Positions 22,228 through 32,750 of a stretch of DNA of 64,000 nt are shown in pieces. Each line of letters begins with the position of its first letter. The first letter of the stretch is position 1. The notes below the pieces were generated by a model that was given only the letters and a program-made list of their open reading frames with translations, was not told where the DNA came from and did no database searches. The position numbers were made by a program, and so were the translations under genes. The stretch comes from Callorhinus ursinus. Taxonomy: Eukaryota > Chordata > Mammalia > Carnivora > Otariidae. The stretch covers positions 13,719,311 to 13,783,310 of the forward strand of contig NW_020313005.1 of NCBI RefSeq assembly GCF_003265705.1, in the 5' to 3' direction.

Positions 22228-22695
22228 CAGGTTCCCCCACTATTTGAAAGTACAGTGTTCCTAGGAAATCGTTCACAACAGGAATGGTATAAACCAAATG
22301 AGGAATTACCATTCATTTATACAGAAAAATTAGTGACCATGCTCAGACTCCAAAAATGACTTCTCTTTGGCTTTTCTTAGGCCTCAGGACACAACTTCAT
22401 GGATGCCCAAAATAAATGGAGGTAAAGCACAGCAGATGCTCACAGACACAATTCAAAGCACTGGGGGCTGGACACGAAGAGTGGTTCCCAGGAAGGAGCT
22501 GGTTGGGGTGCACACCGCCTCCACAGTGGCTCCCCGCAAAACAGATGCTGAACGCAATGCTCACTTTTCAACTTTTTACATAAGAGGGAAATCCTCTTCA
22601 GGTTTCTTCCTGTTACTGAAACTGGGTAATAATGTAGATCTTTCAAAAAAGCCAAGTGTCTTACCGTGAACTTTTAAAAAAGTGGGGGATACTTG
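22228..22695 (+). mobile_element. Tigger/pogo-like non-autonomous DNA transposon (468 bp)
   Basis: TA dinucleotides at 22226-22227 and 22696-22697 fit the Tc1/mariner-pogo target preference. The left end caggttcccccactatttga and the right end (reverse complement caagtatcccccactttttt) form terminal inverted repeats. Internal text (ttcctaggaaatcgttcaca, gaggaattaccattcattta) resembles a Tigger-related family I remember only partly, so I give no family number. It lies in the 3'UTR of the L1M, which resumes immediately afterwards. No transposase frame is present. Confidence 0.75.
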
Positions 22696-22697
22696 TA

Positions 22698-22750
22698 CTT
22701 GAAAGCTGCTGAGGGAGTAGATGTTAAATGATCTCTAGGACACAAACATC
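22698..22750 (+). mobile_element. Old L1M 3'UTR, right part
   Basis: cttgaaagctgctgagggag then tagatgttaaatgatctcta matches the usual L1M 3'UTR ending (ttgaaagttgctaagagagtag...), continuing the element interrupted at 22226. Confidence 0.75.
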
Positions 22751-22759
22751 AGCAGATCC

Positions 22760-23455
22760 ACCATGAAAGGCACCTTCCTCAGATGGGGAACACAGACAAC
22801 CTCCTACCCCCAGAAACCTCCTCCTTCCCCTCGCTCAGGACAACCAACCACAGCTGGGAGTTACCCCAATTCCTCCTGTCTCCCATTCCCAATATCTAAC
22901 CCATTGGCAAATCCTGTGAGCTCCATCTTCAATATGTACCCAGAATAGGACTAACCATTTCTTCCAAGGCCACCTGTCTGGTCCACACTGGAGCCCATCT
23001 CTTGCCTGAGTTCCTGGAAAAGCTTCATCATGGACCTCCTTTGCACATCCTCAACCTCTGCCCTCGGTTCTCAACACTGTAGCCAGGAAGGCCCAGTGAA
23101 ACAGTGTCCCATGGGGTCACAGCCCTGCAATGGCTTTCTGTCCCCTCTGTCACCTCCCTGAGGTCATGTCCTAAGCTGTCTTCTGTGGCCACAGGGCCTT
23201 CTTGCCGCTCCTGGAAATACCTAGTATGCTCCTGCCCCAGGGCCTTTGCACATTCTTTGTCTTCCGTTTAGAATGCTCTTGATGTGATATCACTCACCTT
23301 TGTTAGATCTTGGCTCAAGGATCACCTTCCTAGTGAAGTCCCACCTGGCCCCTATGTGAATAGCAAGCACCACCCCCACCTCCCCTTCAGCACCCCAGCC
23401 CTGTCTCCTGCTCTGTATTTCCATAGCATTTATCACAGTCACCAGTCCATCTTGA
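22760..23455 (+). mobile_element. L2 LINE fragment
   Basis: Clear L2 order: ctgtagccaggaaggcccag, ctgcaatggctttctgtccc, ctgccccagggcctttgcac, tagaatgctcttgatgtgat, gatcttggctcaaggatcac, cttcctagtgaagtcccacc, catagcatttatcacagtca. About 700 bp without the terminal segment; it ends abruptly where minus-strand L1 5'UTR begins. Confidence 0.85.
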
Positions 23456-23807
23456 CAGGAGAACAGAACAAAACAAAGAAAACAATATGATCAAATATGA
23501 TCAGGCTGATGCATAGATTAATGCCATACACTAGATTTTGGGTGTATTTTGGTCTGTTAAAAAAGGGCCACCCAAAATTTTAAAGAAAGAAAAACTTATA
23601 TACATACAAAAATAACAGTTAACACGATGAAGTGATGGAATATGACTGTAAAGATGAAAATTATAAAAAAATTTTATAAAAGGAATTGATAAGATAAGGA
23701 GTTGTTTGAGAAAATAAAGAAGAGGATTTTTAAAAAAAGAAGAAAAAGGGAGAGAATGTGATCAGGCAGGAGACTAGAACAAAGCCATACCCTAGAGATT
23801 TAGGGTA

Positions 23808-23907
23808 NNNNNNNNNNNNNNNNNNNNNNNNNNNNNNNNNNNNNNNNNNNNNNNNNNNNNNNNNNNNNNNNNNNNNNNNNNNNNNNNNNNNNNNNNNNNN
23901 NNNNNNN
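23808..23907. other. Assembly gap (100 N)
   Basis: It falls within 5'UTR monomer 1. Equivalent intervals in sister copies (34125-34245 and 51942-52049) are about 121 and 108 bp, so little sequence should be missing if the assembly is right. Confidence 0.98.
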
Positions 23908-24146
23908 CTAAAAATGAAAAATAAAAATGTTTTTTAAAAAAGGTATTGATAAGATGTTGGTTGAAAAAGGGAAAAAGAAAAATTAAAAAAAAATTAACTT
24001 TGAAAGACTAAAGAATCATGGTAAAAAAGCCATGAATTCTATGTGCAGTATTCCTCTACTGCTGGAGTTCTGCCTTTCTCACTGATTGGTAAACTTGGTC
24101 TTAGCTGGCTGTTCTTGCTGATATTCTGTGGGAGGGGCCTGTTGCT

Positions 24147-24422
24147 GTGGTTCCCAAATATCTTTGCCAGAGGCGGAATTGCCCTGCCCTTCCTGGGTCT
24201 GGGCTAAGTAATCTGCTCAGGTTTACTCTCGGGAGCTTTTGTTCCCTGCAAGCTTTCTGTACAGCTTTGAAGGATGAGAGTGAAAATGGCAGCCTCCCGA
24301 TCTCTGCCCTGGAGGAGCTGAGAACTCGGAGCCCCACTCCTCAGTGTGCCCCCAGAGAAAAGCAGTCAATCACTCCTGTCTCCCCAGTCTCCGCCCGCAC
24401 TCTGTGCTCACCTGGCTTGTGA
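24147..24422 (+). other. Antisense open frame in L1 5'UTR (91 codons)
   Basis: Open frame on the strand opposite to the L1, starting about 0.94 kb inside its 5' end. It shares SFCSLQAFCTAL and ESENGSLPIS with antisense frames in other copies (27666-27929, 34506-34955). A second overlapping frame (24346-24783, 145 codons) shares PPEKSSQSLLSPQS with 34506-34955. No start context or expression evidence is available, and low stop density in a GC-rich leader can explain it. Confidence 0.3.
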
Positions 24423-25065
24423 TCAAGTGTTTCTATCTGTGGCACCCGACCCAGTGTGGAGTCTCCAAACTCAGCAGACCCCTGTGGTGTGCTCCTATGC
24501 CACTCCTCCTGGGGGAGGAAGGGGAGTCTCCCCAGATCTGCAGCTTGTTGGGTCCCTGCTGGAGGAGAAATGGCCTGACTGTGCCGTGGATCACCATTTA
24601 TGGCAGCCCCGAGCTGAGAGCCCGCTCCTTGGCTCCATCTCTGCATCTAGCTTCCCTGCTCCCATACCTGGTAGCTCTGCCGCACTCAGGCACCCCTGGT
24701 CTTTCTGTGCCCTGAGGGTCCTGAGACCACACTGTCCTGCGAGGGTTCCACCCCCGCTTAGCCACTGGAGCGACGTCCCTTAGCGGAGCGGACTTCTAAA
24801 TGTTCTGATTTTGTGTTCCACGGCTCTATCACTTCACAGAAGCGGCAGACAGAGGCCCCCTACCCCGCCATCTATCCTCCCTTATATCACCTCAGATTGA
24901 CTTCTCCACACATCCTACCTTCCAGAAAGTGGCTGCTTTTCTGTTCAGAGAGTTGTTGCTATTATTTTCTTTGATCTCCTGTTTAGTTCATTGGTGTTCA
25001 GAGTGGTTTGATCCCTATCCAGCTGAATTTCTGGGACAAGATGAAATCCAGGTCTCCTACTCCTC

Positions 25066-25075
25066 CACCATCTTG
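25066..25075 (-). promoter_or_regulatory. YY1-like site at the L1 5' end
   Basis: CAAGATGGTG on the minus strand, within 25 bp of the L1 5' terminus. Human L1 has a YY1 site (CAAGATGGC) in the same place that positions transcription start; the match here is by motif and position. Confidence 0.55.
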
Positions 25076-25086
25076 CTCCTTACCCC

Positions 25087-25104
25087 GAATTTTTATAATT
25101 TTTA
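25087..25104. repeat. Target-site duplication, right copy (18 bp)
   Basis: gaatttttataattttta, identical to 10225-10242, directly after the minus-strand L1 5' terminus. Confidence 0.85.
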
Positions 25105-25564
25105 AAATGAGAGAATCCCTGGAAACCTTGTTAAAATTTTCTTTTCATACTCTACAATAACTTCCAAGATACATTAATCTTTTTCAAAAAAAATTCAAAG
25201 ATTTCCTCATCCTTAGGTAGATGTATCTAGTATGACTGATTTATTATGTGTCCTATGATAATCCCTAATAAAATCTTTTTTGGTCTCTCAGAGATCCTGT
25301 GTTCTTATCTTAGACAAAGAGAATTGGGTTGGCTAAAAACGTATAAATTCTAAAGGAAAGGGAATTAATCGGAAGTGGTTCAGAGGTATCATAAGTATGT
25401 AGTGAACACTGGAGTGATAATAAATAAGGTAATGATATTTTCATCTCACTAGCTACGTAATTGATGTTCTTGGTTTGCCAGTCTCAGGATGAATAGTAAC
25501 TACTCCTAAATAAAAGATAGTAAGCCTAACCATTTTCAATGGCCAATATATTTAGTTTAATTTT
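25105..25564. other. Single-copy DNA, nothing recognised
   Basis: AT-rich, with no repeat family or coding signal seen. It is the genuine right flank of the minus-strand L1 target site. Confidence 0.5.
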
Positions 25565-25573
25565 AGAATAAAA
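25565..25573. repeat. Target-site duplication of the twin-primed L1, left copy
   Basis: agaataaaa, repeated at 41458-41466 immediately after the L1 tail. Nine bases, A-rich, so moderately supported. Confidence 0.6.
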
Positions 25574-26457
25574 TTATTCTGTTCCGTTGATCTATGTGTT
25601 AGTTTTTGTGCCAGTACCATACTGTCTTGATGACTACAGCTTTGTAATATAGCTTGAAGTCTGGAATTGTGATGCCTCCAGCTTTGCTTTTCTTTTTCAG
25701 GATTGCTTTGGCTATTCAGAGTTTTTGTGGTTCCATACAAATTTAATGATTTTTTGTTTTAGCTCTGTGAAAAATGATGGTGGTATTTTGATAAGGATTC
25801 CATTGAATATGTAAATTGCTTTGGGTAGTATAGACATTTTAATAATGTTCGTTCCTCCAATCCAAGAGCATGGCATGTTTTTCCATTTCTTTATGTCCTC
25901 TTCAATTTCTTTCATGAGTTCTAGTTTTCAGAGTATATATCTTTTACCTCTTTAGTTAGGTTTGTTCCTAGATATGTTATGGTCTTGTACAATGGTAAAT
26001 GGGATCGATTCCTTGATTTCTTTTTCTGTTGCTTCATTACTGGTGTATAGGAATGCAATGGATTTCTGTTCATTGATTTTATATCCTGCACCTTTGATGA
26101 ATTCATGTATTAGTTCTAGCAACTTTTTGGTAGATTCTTTCAGGTTTTCCACATAAATTATCATGTTGTCTGCAAATAGTGAAAGTTTGACTTCTTCCTT
26201 GCTGATTTGGATGTCTTTCATTCTTTTTGTTGTCTGATTGCTGAGGCCAAAACTTCCAGTGCTATGTTAAATAACAGTGGTGAGAGTTGACATCACTCTC
26301 TTGTTCCTGACCATAGAGGAAAAGCTCAGGTTTTCCCCATTGAGGATGATATTTGTTGTGGGTTTTTCATATATAGCTTATGATGTTGAGGTATGTTCCT
26401 TCTATACCTACTTTGTTGAAGGTTTTTATCAATAATGGATGCTGTGTGTTTTTAAAT
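25574..26457 (-). mobile_element. Old twin-primed L1: inverted 5' segment (ORF2)
   Basis: ORF2 RT text in reverse orientation. Open pieces 25952-26221 ([19 protein letters not shown], with FADD changed to FADN) and 25712-25915 ([19 protein letters not shown]) read leftwards. At 26458 the orientation flips to plus and the element continues with ORF2 C-terminal sequence. This order, with the downstream end of the inverted piece outermost, is that expected of twin priming. Confidence 0.85.
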
Positions 26458-27000
26458 GCCAACACCCCAAAAACCCAATAATCCAGTTAAGAAATGGGCA
26501 GAAGACATGAATAGACATTTTTTAAATAAGACATCCAGATGGCTAACAGACATATGAAAAGGTGCTCAATATCTTTCGTCATCAGGGAAGTACAAATCAA
26601 AATAACATTAAGATACCAGCTCACACTGGTCAGAATGGCTAAAATTAACAACACAGGAGACAACAGGTATTGGCAAGAATGGGGAGAAAGGGGAACACTC
26701 TTGCATTGTTGGTGGTAATGCAAACTGGTGCAGCCACTCTGGAAAACATTATAGTGGTTCCTCAAAAAGCTAAAAATAGAACCACCCTATGATCCAGCAA
26801 TTGCACTACTAGGTATTTACCCAAAGGATACATAAATACACATTTAAAGGAGTACATGCACCCCTATATTTATAGCAGCATTATGAGCAGTAACCAAATT
26901 ATGGAAAGAGCCCAAATGTCCATCGACTGATAGATGGATAAAGAAGATGTGGTATTTATACACAATGGAATACTACTCAGCCATCAAAAAGAATGAAATC
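26458..27000 (+). mobile_element. Old twin-primed L1: direct segment, left part
   Basis: caacaccccaaaaacccaat onward: ORF2 C-terminal half up to atcaaaaagaatgaaatc, then interrupted at 27001-27003 by a full-length L1. About 0.45 kb of ORF2 between the inverted and direct segments is lost. The rest is at 41079-41457. Confidence 0.85.
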
Positions 27001-27003
27001 CTT
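26992..27003. repeat. Target-site duplication of the nested plus L1, left copy
   Basis: aatgaaatcctt; the right copy aatgaaatctt is at 41079-41089, differing by one C. The sequence is part of ORF2 of the host L1. Confidence 0.75.
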
Positions 27004-27012
27004 CAGGCGGAG

Positions 27013-27021
27013 CAAGATGGC
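27013..27021 (+). promoter_or_regulatory. YY1-like site at the L1 5' end
   Basis: CAAGATGGC, identical to the core of the YY1 site at the same position of human L1. Function in this lineage is inferred. Confidence 0.6.
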
Positions 27022-27665
27022 AGAGGAGTAGGAGACCTGGATTTCGTCTGGTCCCAGGAATTCAGCTGAATAGGGATCAAACCATTCTGAACACCAATGA
27101 ACTCAACAGGAGATTGAAGAAAAGAATAGCAACAACTCTCTGAACAGAAAAGCGACCACTTTCTGGAAGGTAGGACGTGTGGAGAAGTGAATCCGAGGCG
27201 ATATTTGAGAGGATAGACGGTGGGGGAGGGGGCCTCCGTCCGCTGCTTGTGGCAAGTGATAGAGTTGCAGAGCACAAAATCAGAACTTTTAGAAGTCGGC
27301 TCTACTGAGACACGTAGCTCCAGTGGCTAAGCAGGGGGTGGAACCCTCACAGGACAGTGTGGTCTCAGGACCCTCGGTGTCACAGAAAGACCGGGCGTGC
27401 CTGAGTGCGGCAGAGCTCCCAGGTATCAGAGCGGGGAAGCTGGCTGCAGAGATGGAGCTGAGGCGTAGGCTCTCAGCTCAGGGTTGTCATAAACTGTGAT
27501 AGGTGACAGTCGGGCCACTGCTTCTCCAGCAGGAACCCAACAAGTGGCAGAGCCGGGGAGACTCCCCTTCTTCCCCCAGGAGGAGCAGCGCGGGAGCACA
27601 CTGCAGGGATCTGCGGGGTTTGGAGACTCTACACCAAGTTGGGTGCCAGAGATAGAAATGCTCAG

Positions 27666-27929
27666 TCACAGGCCGGGTGAGCACGGAGTGCGGCCGGAGA
27701 CCAGGGAGGTGGGAGTGATTGACTGCTTCTCTCTGGGGGTGCACTGAGGAGCGGGATCCCGAGTTCTTGGCTCCTCACGGGATGAGATTGGCAGGCTGCC
27801 ATTTTCACTCTCGTCCTCCAAAGCTGTACAGAAAGCTTGCAGGGAACAAAAGCTCCCAAGAGCAAAGCGGAGCAGATTGCTTCGCACGGAATGGCAAGGG
27901 CGGGGCAATTCCACCTCTGGCAAAGACAT
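27666..27929 (-). other. Antisense open frame in L1 5'UTR (87 codons)
   Basis: Opposite to the plus L1, starting 0.93 kb inside its 5' end with MSLPEVELPRP. The copy at 34506 starts MSLLEAELPRL at the same distance (0.92 kb). It continues through FCSLQAFCTALEDESENGS. A second frame overlaps it (27662-27940, 92 codons, MVPKCLCQRWNCPA). Two overlapping open frames weaken the case for selection on either. Confidence 0.3.
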
Positions 27930-28839
27930 TTGGGAACCACGGCAACAGGCCGCTCCCCCAGAAGATCAGCAAGAACAGCCAGGTAAGACCAAGTTTACCG
28001 ATCAATGAGAAATGGAAAACTCCAGCCCTAGGGGAATACTGCACATAGAATTCATGGCTTTTTTACCATGATTCATTAGTCTTTCAAAGTTAATTTTTTA
28101 ACTGTTTTTTTTGAATTTTTCTTTTTCCCTTTTACAACCAACATCTTATCAATCCCTTTTTAAAAGAAAATATTTTTATTTTTCATTTTTAGAGTCATAC
28201 TCTATCCCTTCATAGAGGTTACCCTTATTTTTGGCATATATACATAAGTTGTTCTCTCTTTAAAATTTTGAGATACACTTTGTTCTAACAGATCAAAATA
28301 TACCCTACATGTCTAGCGTATGGCTTTGTTCTAGTCTAATGCCTGATCATATTTTTCCCTTTTTTTCCTTTCTTTCTTTTTTTTAAAATTTTTATTGCTA
28401 TGTTAATCACCATACATTACATCATTAGTTTTTGATGTAGTGTTCCAAGATTCATTGTTTGTGCATAACACCCAGTGCTCTATGCAGAACCTGCGCTCCT
28501 TAATACCCATGAACAGGCTATCCCATCCCCCCACCCATTCCCCTCTAGAACCCTCAGTTTGTTTTTCAGAGTCCATTCTCTCATGGTTGGTCTTCCCCTC
28601 CGATTTACTCCCCTTCATTCATCCCCTCCTGCTATCTTCTTCTTCTTCTTCTTTTTTACTTAATATATATTGCATTATTTGTTTCAGAGGTACAGATATG
28701 TGATTCAACAGTTTTACACAATTCACAGCGCTTATCATAGCACATACCCTCCCCAATTTCTATCACCCAGCCACCCCATCCCTCCTACCTCCCCACCACT
28801 CCAGCAACCCTCACTTTGTTTCCTGAGATTAAGAATTCC

Positions 28840-31800
28840 TCATATCACTGAGGTCATATGATACATGTCTTTTTCTGATTGACTTATTTCAATCAGCATA
28901 ACACTCTACAGTTCCATCCACGTCGTTGCAAATGGCAAGATCTCATTCCTTTTGATGGCTACATAATATTCCATTGTGTATATATACCACATCTTCTTTA
29001 TCCATTCATCTGTTGATGGATATCTTGGTTCTTTCCACAGTTTGGCTATTGTGGAAATTGCTGTAATAAATATTGGGGTGCAGTACCCCTTCGGATCCCT
29101 ACATGCATTTTTGTGGTAAATACACAGTAGTGCAATTGCTGGATCATATAGCAGATCTATTTTCAACTGTTTGAGGAACCTCCATACTGTTCTCCAGAGT
29201 GGTTGTACCAGCTTGCATTCCCACCAACAGTGTAGGAGGGTTCCAATTTCTCTGCATCCCCACCAACAAGTGTGGTTTCCTGACTTGTTAATTTTAGCCA
29301 TTCTGACTGTGTGAGGTGGTATCTCATTGAGGTTTTGATTTGGATTTCCCTGATGTCGAGTGATGTTGAGCACTTTTTCATGTGTCTGTTGGCCGTTTGG
29401 ATGTCTTCTTTGGAAAAATGTCTGTTCATGTCTCCTGCCCATTTCTTGAATGGATTATTTGTTCTTTGGGTGTTGAGTTTGATAAGTTCTTTATAGATTT
29501 TGGATACTAGCCCTTTATCTGATCTGTCATTTGCAAATATTTTCTCCCATTCTGTCGGTTGTCTTTTGGATTTGTGGACTGTTTCGTTTGTTGTGCAAAA
29601 GCTTCTTACCTTGATGAAATCCCAATAGTTCATTTCTGCCCTTGCTTCCACTGCCTTTGGCAAAGTTTCTAGGAAGAAGTTGCTGCGGCTGAGGTCAAAG
29701 AGGTTGCTGCCTGTGTTCTCCTGTAGGCTGTTGATAGACTCTGTCTCACGTTTAGGTCTTTCAACCATTTGGAGTATATTTTTGTATGTGGTGTAAGGAA
29801 ATATTCCAGTTTCATTCTCCTTCATGTGGCTGTCCAATATTTCCAACACCATTTGTTGAAGAGACTGCCTTGTTTCCATTAGATATTCTTCCCTGCTTTG
29901 TCAAAGATGAGTTGACCATAGAGTTGAGGGTCCATTTCTGGGCTCTCTATTCTGTTCCATTGATCTATGTGTCTGTTTTTGTGCCAGTACCATAATGTCT
30001 TGATGATGACAGCTTTGTAATAGAGCGAGCAGTCTGGAATTGTGATGCCGCCAGCTTTGTTTTTCTTTTTCAACATTCCTCCGGCTATTCGGGGTCTTTT
30101 TTGGTTCCATACAAATTTTAGGCTTATTTGTTCCATTTCTTTGAAAAAAGTGGATGGTATTTTGATGGGGATTGCATTGAATGTGTACATTGCTCTAGGT
30201 AGCATTGACATCTTCACAATGTTTTTTCTTGCAATCCAAGAGCATGGAAAGTTTTTCCATTTCTTTGTGTCTTCCTCAATTTCTTTCATGAGTATTTTAT
30301 AGTTTTCTCAGTACAGATCCTTTGTCTCTTTGGTTAGATTTATTCCTAGGTATCTTATGGTTTTGGGTGCAATTGTAAATGGGATCGACTCCTTAATTTA
30401 TCTCTCTTCTGTCTTGTTGTTGGTGAATAGGATTGCCACTGATTTTTTGTGCATTAATTTTATGTCCTGCCATTTGACTGAATTCCTGTATGAGTTCTAG
30501 CAGTTTTGGGGTGGAGTCTTTTGGGTTTTCCACATAAAGTATCATATCATCTGCAAAGAGTGAGAGTTTGACTTCCGCTTTGCTGATTTGGATGCTTTTG
30601 ATTTCTTTTTGTTGTCTGATTGCTGTGGCTACAACTTCTAATACTATGTTGAAGAGCAGTGGTGAGAGTGGAAATCCCTGTGGCATTCCTGACCTTAGGG
30701 AGAAAGCTCTCAGGTTTTCCCCATTGAGAATGATATTCGCTGTGGGTTTTTCAGGGATGGCTTTTAGGATATTGAGGTATGTACCCTCTATCCCTATACT
30801 CGGAGTAGTTTAGATCAAGAAAGGATTCTGTACTTTGTCAAATGCTATTTATGCATCTATTGAGAGGATCATATGACTCTTGTTCTTTCTCTTGTTAAAT
30901 TATTGTATCACGTTGATTGATTTGCTGATGTTGAACCAACCTTGCAGCCGAGGGATAAATCCCAATTCGTCATGGTGAATAATCCTTTTAATATACTGTT
31001 GGATCCTATTGGCTTGTATTTTGGTGAGAATTTTTGCATCCAAGTTCATTAAGGGTATTGGTCTGTAATTCTCCTTTTTGATGGGGTCTTTGTCTGGTTT
31101 GGGGATCAAGGTAATGGTGCCCTCATAAAATGAGTTTGGAAGTTTTCCTTCCATTTCTATTTTTTGGAACAGTTTCGGGAGAATAGGTATTAATTCTTCT
31201 TTAAATATTTGGTAGAATTCCCCTGGGAAGCCATCTGGCCCTGAGCTTTTGTTTGTTGGGAGATTTTTGTTGACTACTTCACTTTCCTTAGTGGATATAG
31301 GTCTGTTCACATATTCTATTTCTTCCTGGTTCAATTTGGGTAGTTGATATCTCTAGGAATGCATCCATTTCTTCCACTTTATCTAATTTGCTGTTATAGA
31401 GTTGCTCATAATATGTTCTAATAATTGTTTGTATTTCTTTGTTGTTGGTTGTGATCTCTCCTCTTTCATTCACGATTTTGTTGATTTGGGTCATTTCACT
31501 TTTCTCTTTGATAAGTCTGGCCAAGGGTTTATAAATATTTTTACTTCTTTCAAAGAACCAGCTCCTAGTTTCGTGGATCTGTTCTACTGTTCTTTTGGTT
31601 TCTATTTCATTGATTTCTGCTCTGATCTTTGTTATTTCCCTTCTCCTGCTGGGGTTAGGCTTTATTTGCCTTTTTTTCTCTAGCTCCTTTAGGTGTAGGG
31701 TTAGATTGTGTACTGAGACTGTTCTTGTTTCTTGAGAAATGCTTGTATTGCTATATACTTTCCTCTCAGGACTGCCTTTGCTGTATCCCAAAGATTTTGA

Positions 31801-32645
31801 ACAGTTGTGTTTTCATTTTCATTGGTTTCCATGAATTTTTTAAATTCTTCTTTAATTTCCTTGTTGACCCATTCATTCTTTAGTAGGATGCTCTTTAGCC
31901 TCCATGTATTTGAGTTCTTTCCGACTTTCCTCTTGTGATTGAGTTCTAGTTTCAAAGCATTGTGATCTGAAAATATGGAGGGAATGATCCCAATCTTTTG
32001 GTACCGTTTGAGACCTGATTTGTGACCTAGGATGTGATCAATTCTGGAGAATGTTCCATGGGCACTAGAGAAGAATGGGTATTCCTTTGCTTTGGGATGG
32101 AACGTTCTGAATAGGTCTGTGAAGTCCATTTGGCTAGTGTGTCATTTAAAGTCTTTATTTCCTTGTTGATCTTTTGCTTAGATGATCTGTCCATTTCAGT
32201 GAGGGGGGAGTTAAAGTCCCCCACTATTATTGTATTGTTTTCAATGTGTTTTTTGCTTGTGTTATTAAGTGTCTTATATAATTGGCTGCTCCCCTGTTAG
32301 GGGCATAGATATTTACAATTGTTAGATCTTCTTGTTGGATAGACCCTTTAGGTCGGATATAGTGTCCTTCCTCATCTCTTATTAAAGTCTTTGTTTTAAA
32401 ATCTAATTTGTATGATATAAGGATTGACACCCTAGCTTTCTTTTTTTGTCCATTAGCATGGTAAATTGTTTTCCACCCCTTCACTTTCAATGTGGGGGTA
32501 TCTTTGGAACTAAAATGAGTCTCTTGCAGACAGCATATTGATGGGTCTTGTGTTTTAATCCAATCTGATAGCCTGTGTCTTTGATTGGGGCATTTAGCCC
32601 ATTTACATTCAGGGTAACAATGGAAAAATATGAATTTAGTGCCAT
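28840..32645 (-). pseudogene. L1 ORF2 remnant (minus, nested copy)
   Basis: Full span of ORF2 with all domains visible in pieces. Endonuclease start 32227-32490, SSAHGTFSRIDHILGHKSG and SDHNALKLELNHK in 31701-32129, RT fingers 30900-31334 ([33 protein letters not shown]), catalytic [18 protein letters not shown] in 30393-30686, C-terminal pieces 29879-30289 and 29163-29879 (238 codons). The Cys region reads [19 protein letters not shown] (CX3C, then H, then C). At least six frame changes. Among the better-preserved copies, but not intact. Confidence 0.9.
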
Positions 32646-32750
32646 TGTATTGCCTGTAAGGTGACTGTTACTGTATATGGTCTGTGTTCCTTTCTGATCT
32701 GTGTTGCTTTTAGGCTCTCTCTGTGCTTAGAGGACCCCTTTCAATATTTG

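Larger units (their letters stand above)
23460..25086 (-). mobile_element. Young full-length L1 (minus), 5'UTR part
   Basis: 5'UTR in reverse order: monomer 2 (23490-23720), monomer 1 (23740-23990, with gap), then the GC-rich leader up to the 5' terminus at 25086 (ggagcaagatggtggaggag on the minus strand). No ORF sequence is attached here; its ORFs are most simply those at 10243-14722. About 110 bp of 5'UTR are missing between the two parts. Confidence 0.85.
27004..28381 (+). mobile_element. Full-length plus L1, part 1 (5'UTR)
   Basis: Starts caggcggagcaagatggcag, the intact L1 5' terminus. A GC-rich leader to about 28040 is followed by monomer 1 (accaacatcttatcaatccc to gtatggctttgttctagtct). 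At 28381 it is interrupted by a minus-strand L1 and resumes at about 35428 with monomer 2. The summed element length is about 7.0 kb. Confidence 0.9.

Noticed and set aside
24346..24783. 145-codon open frame as a host exon
   Set aside because: It lies wholly in an L1 5'UTR, antisense, and recurs in other L1 copies; no splice context or domain.
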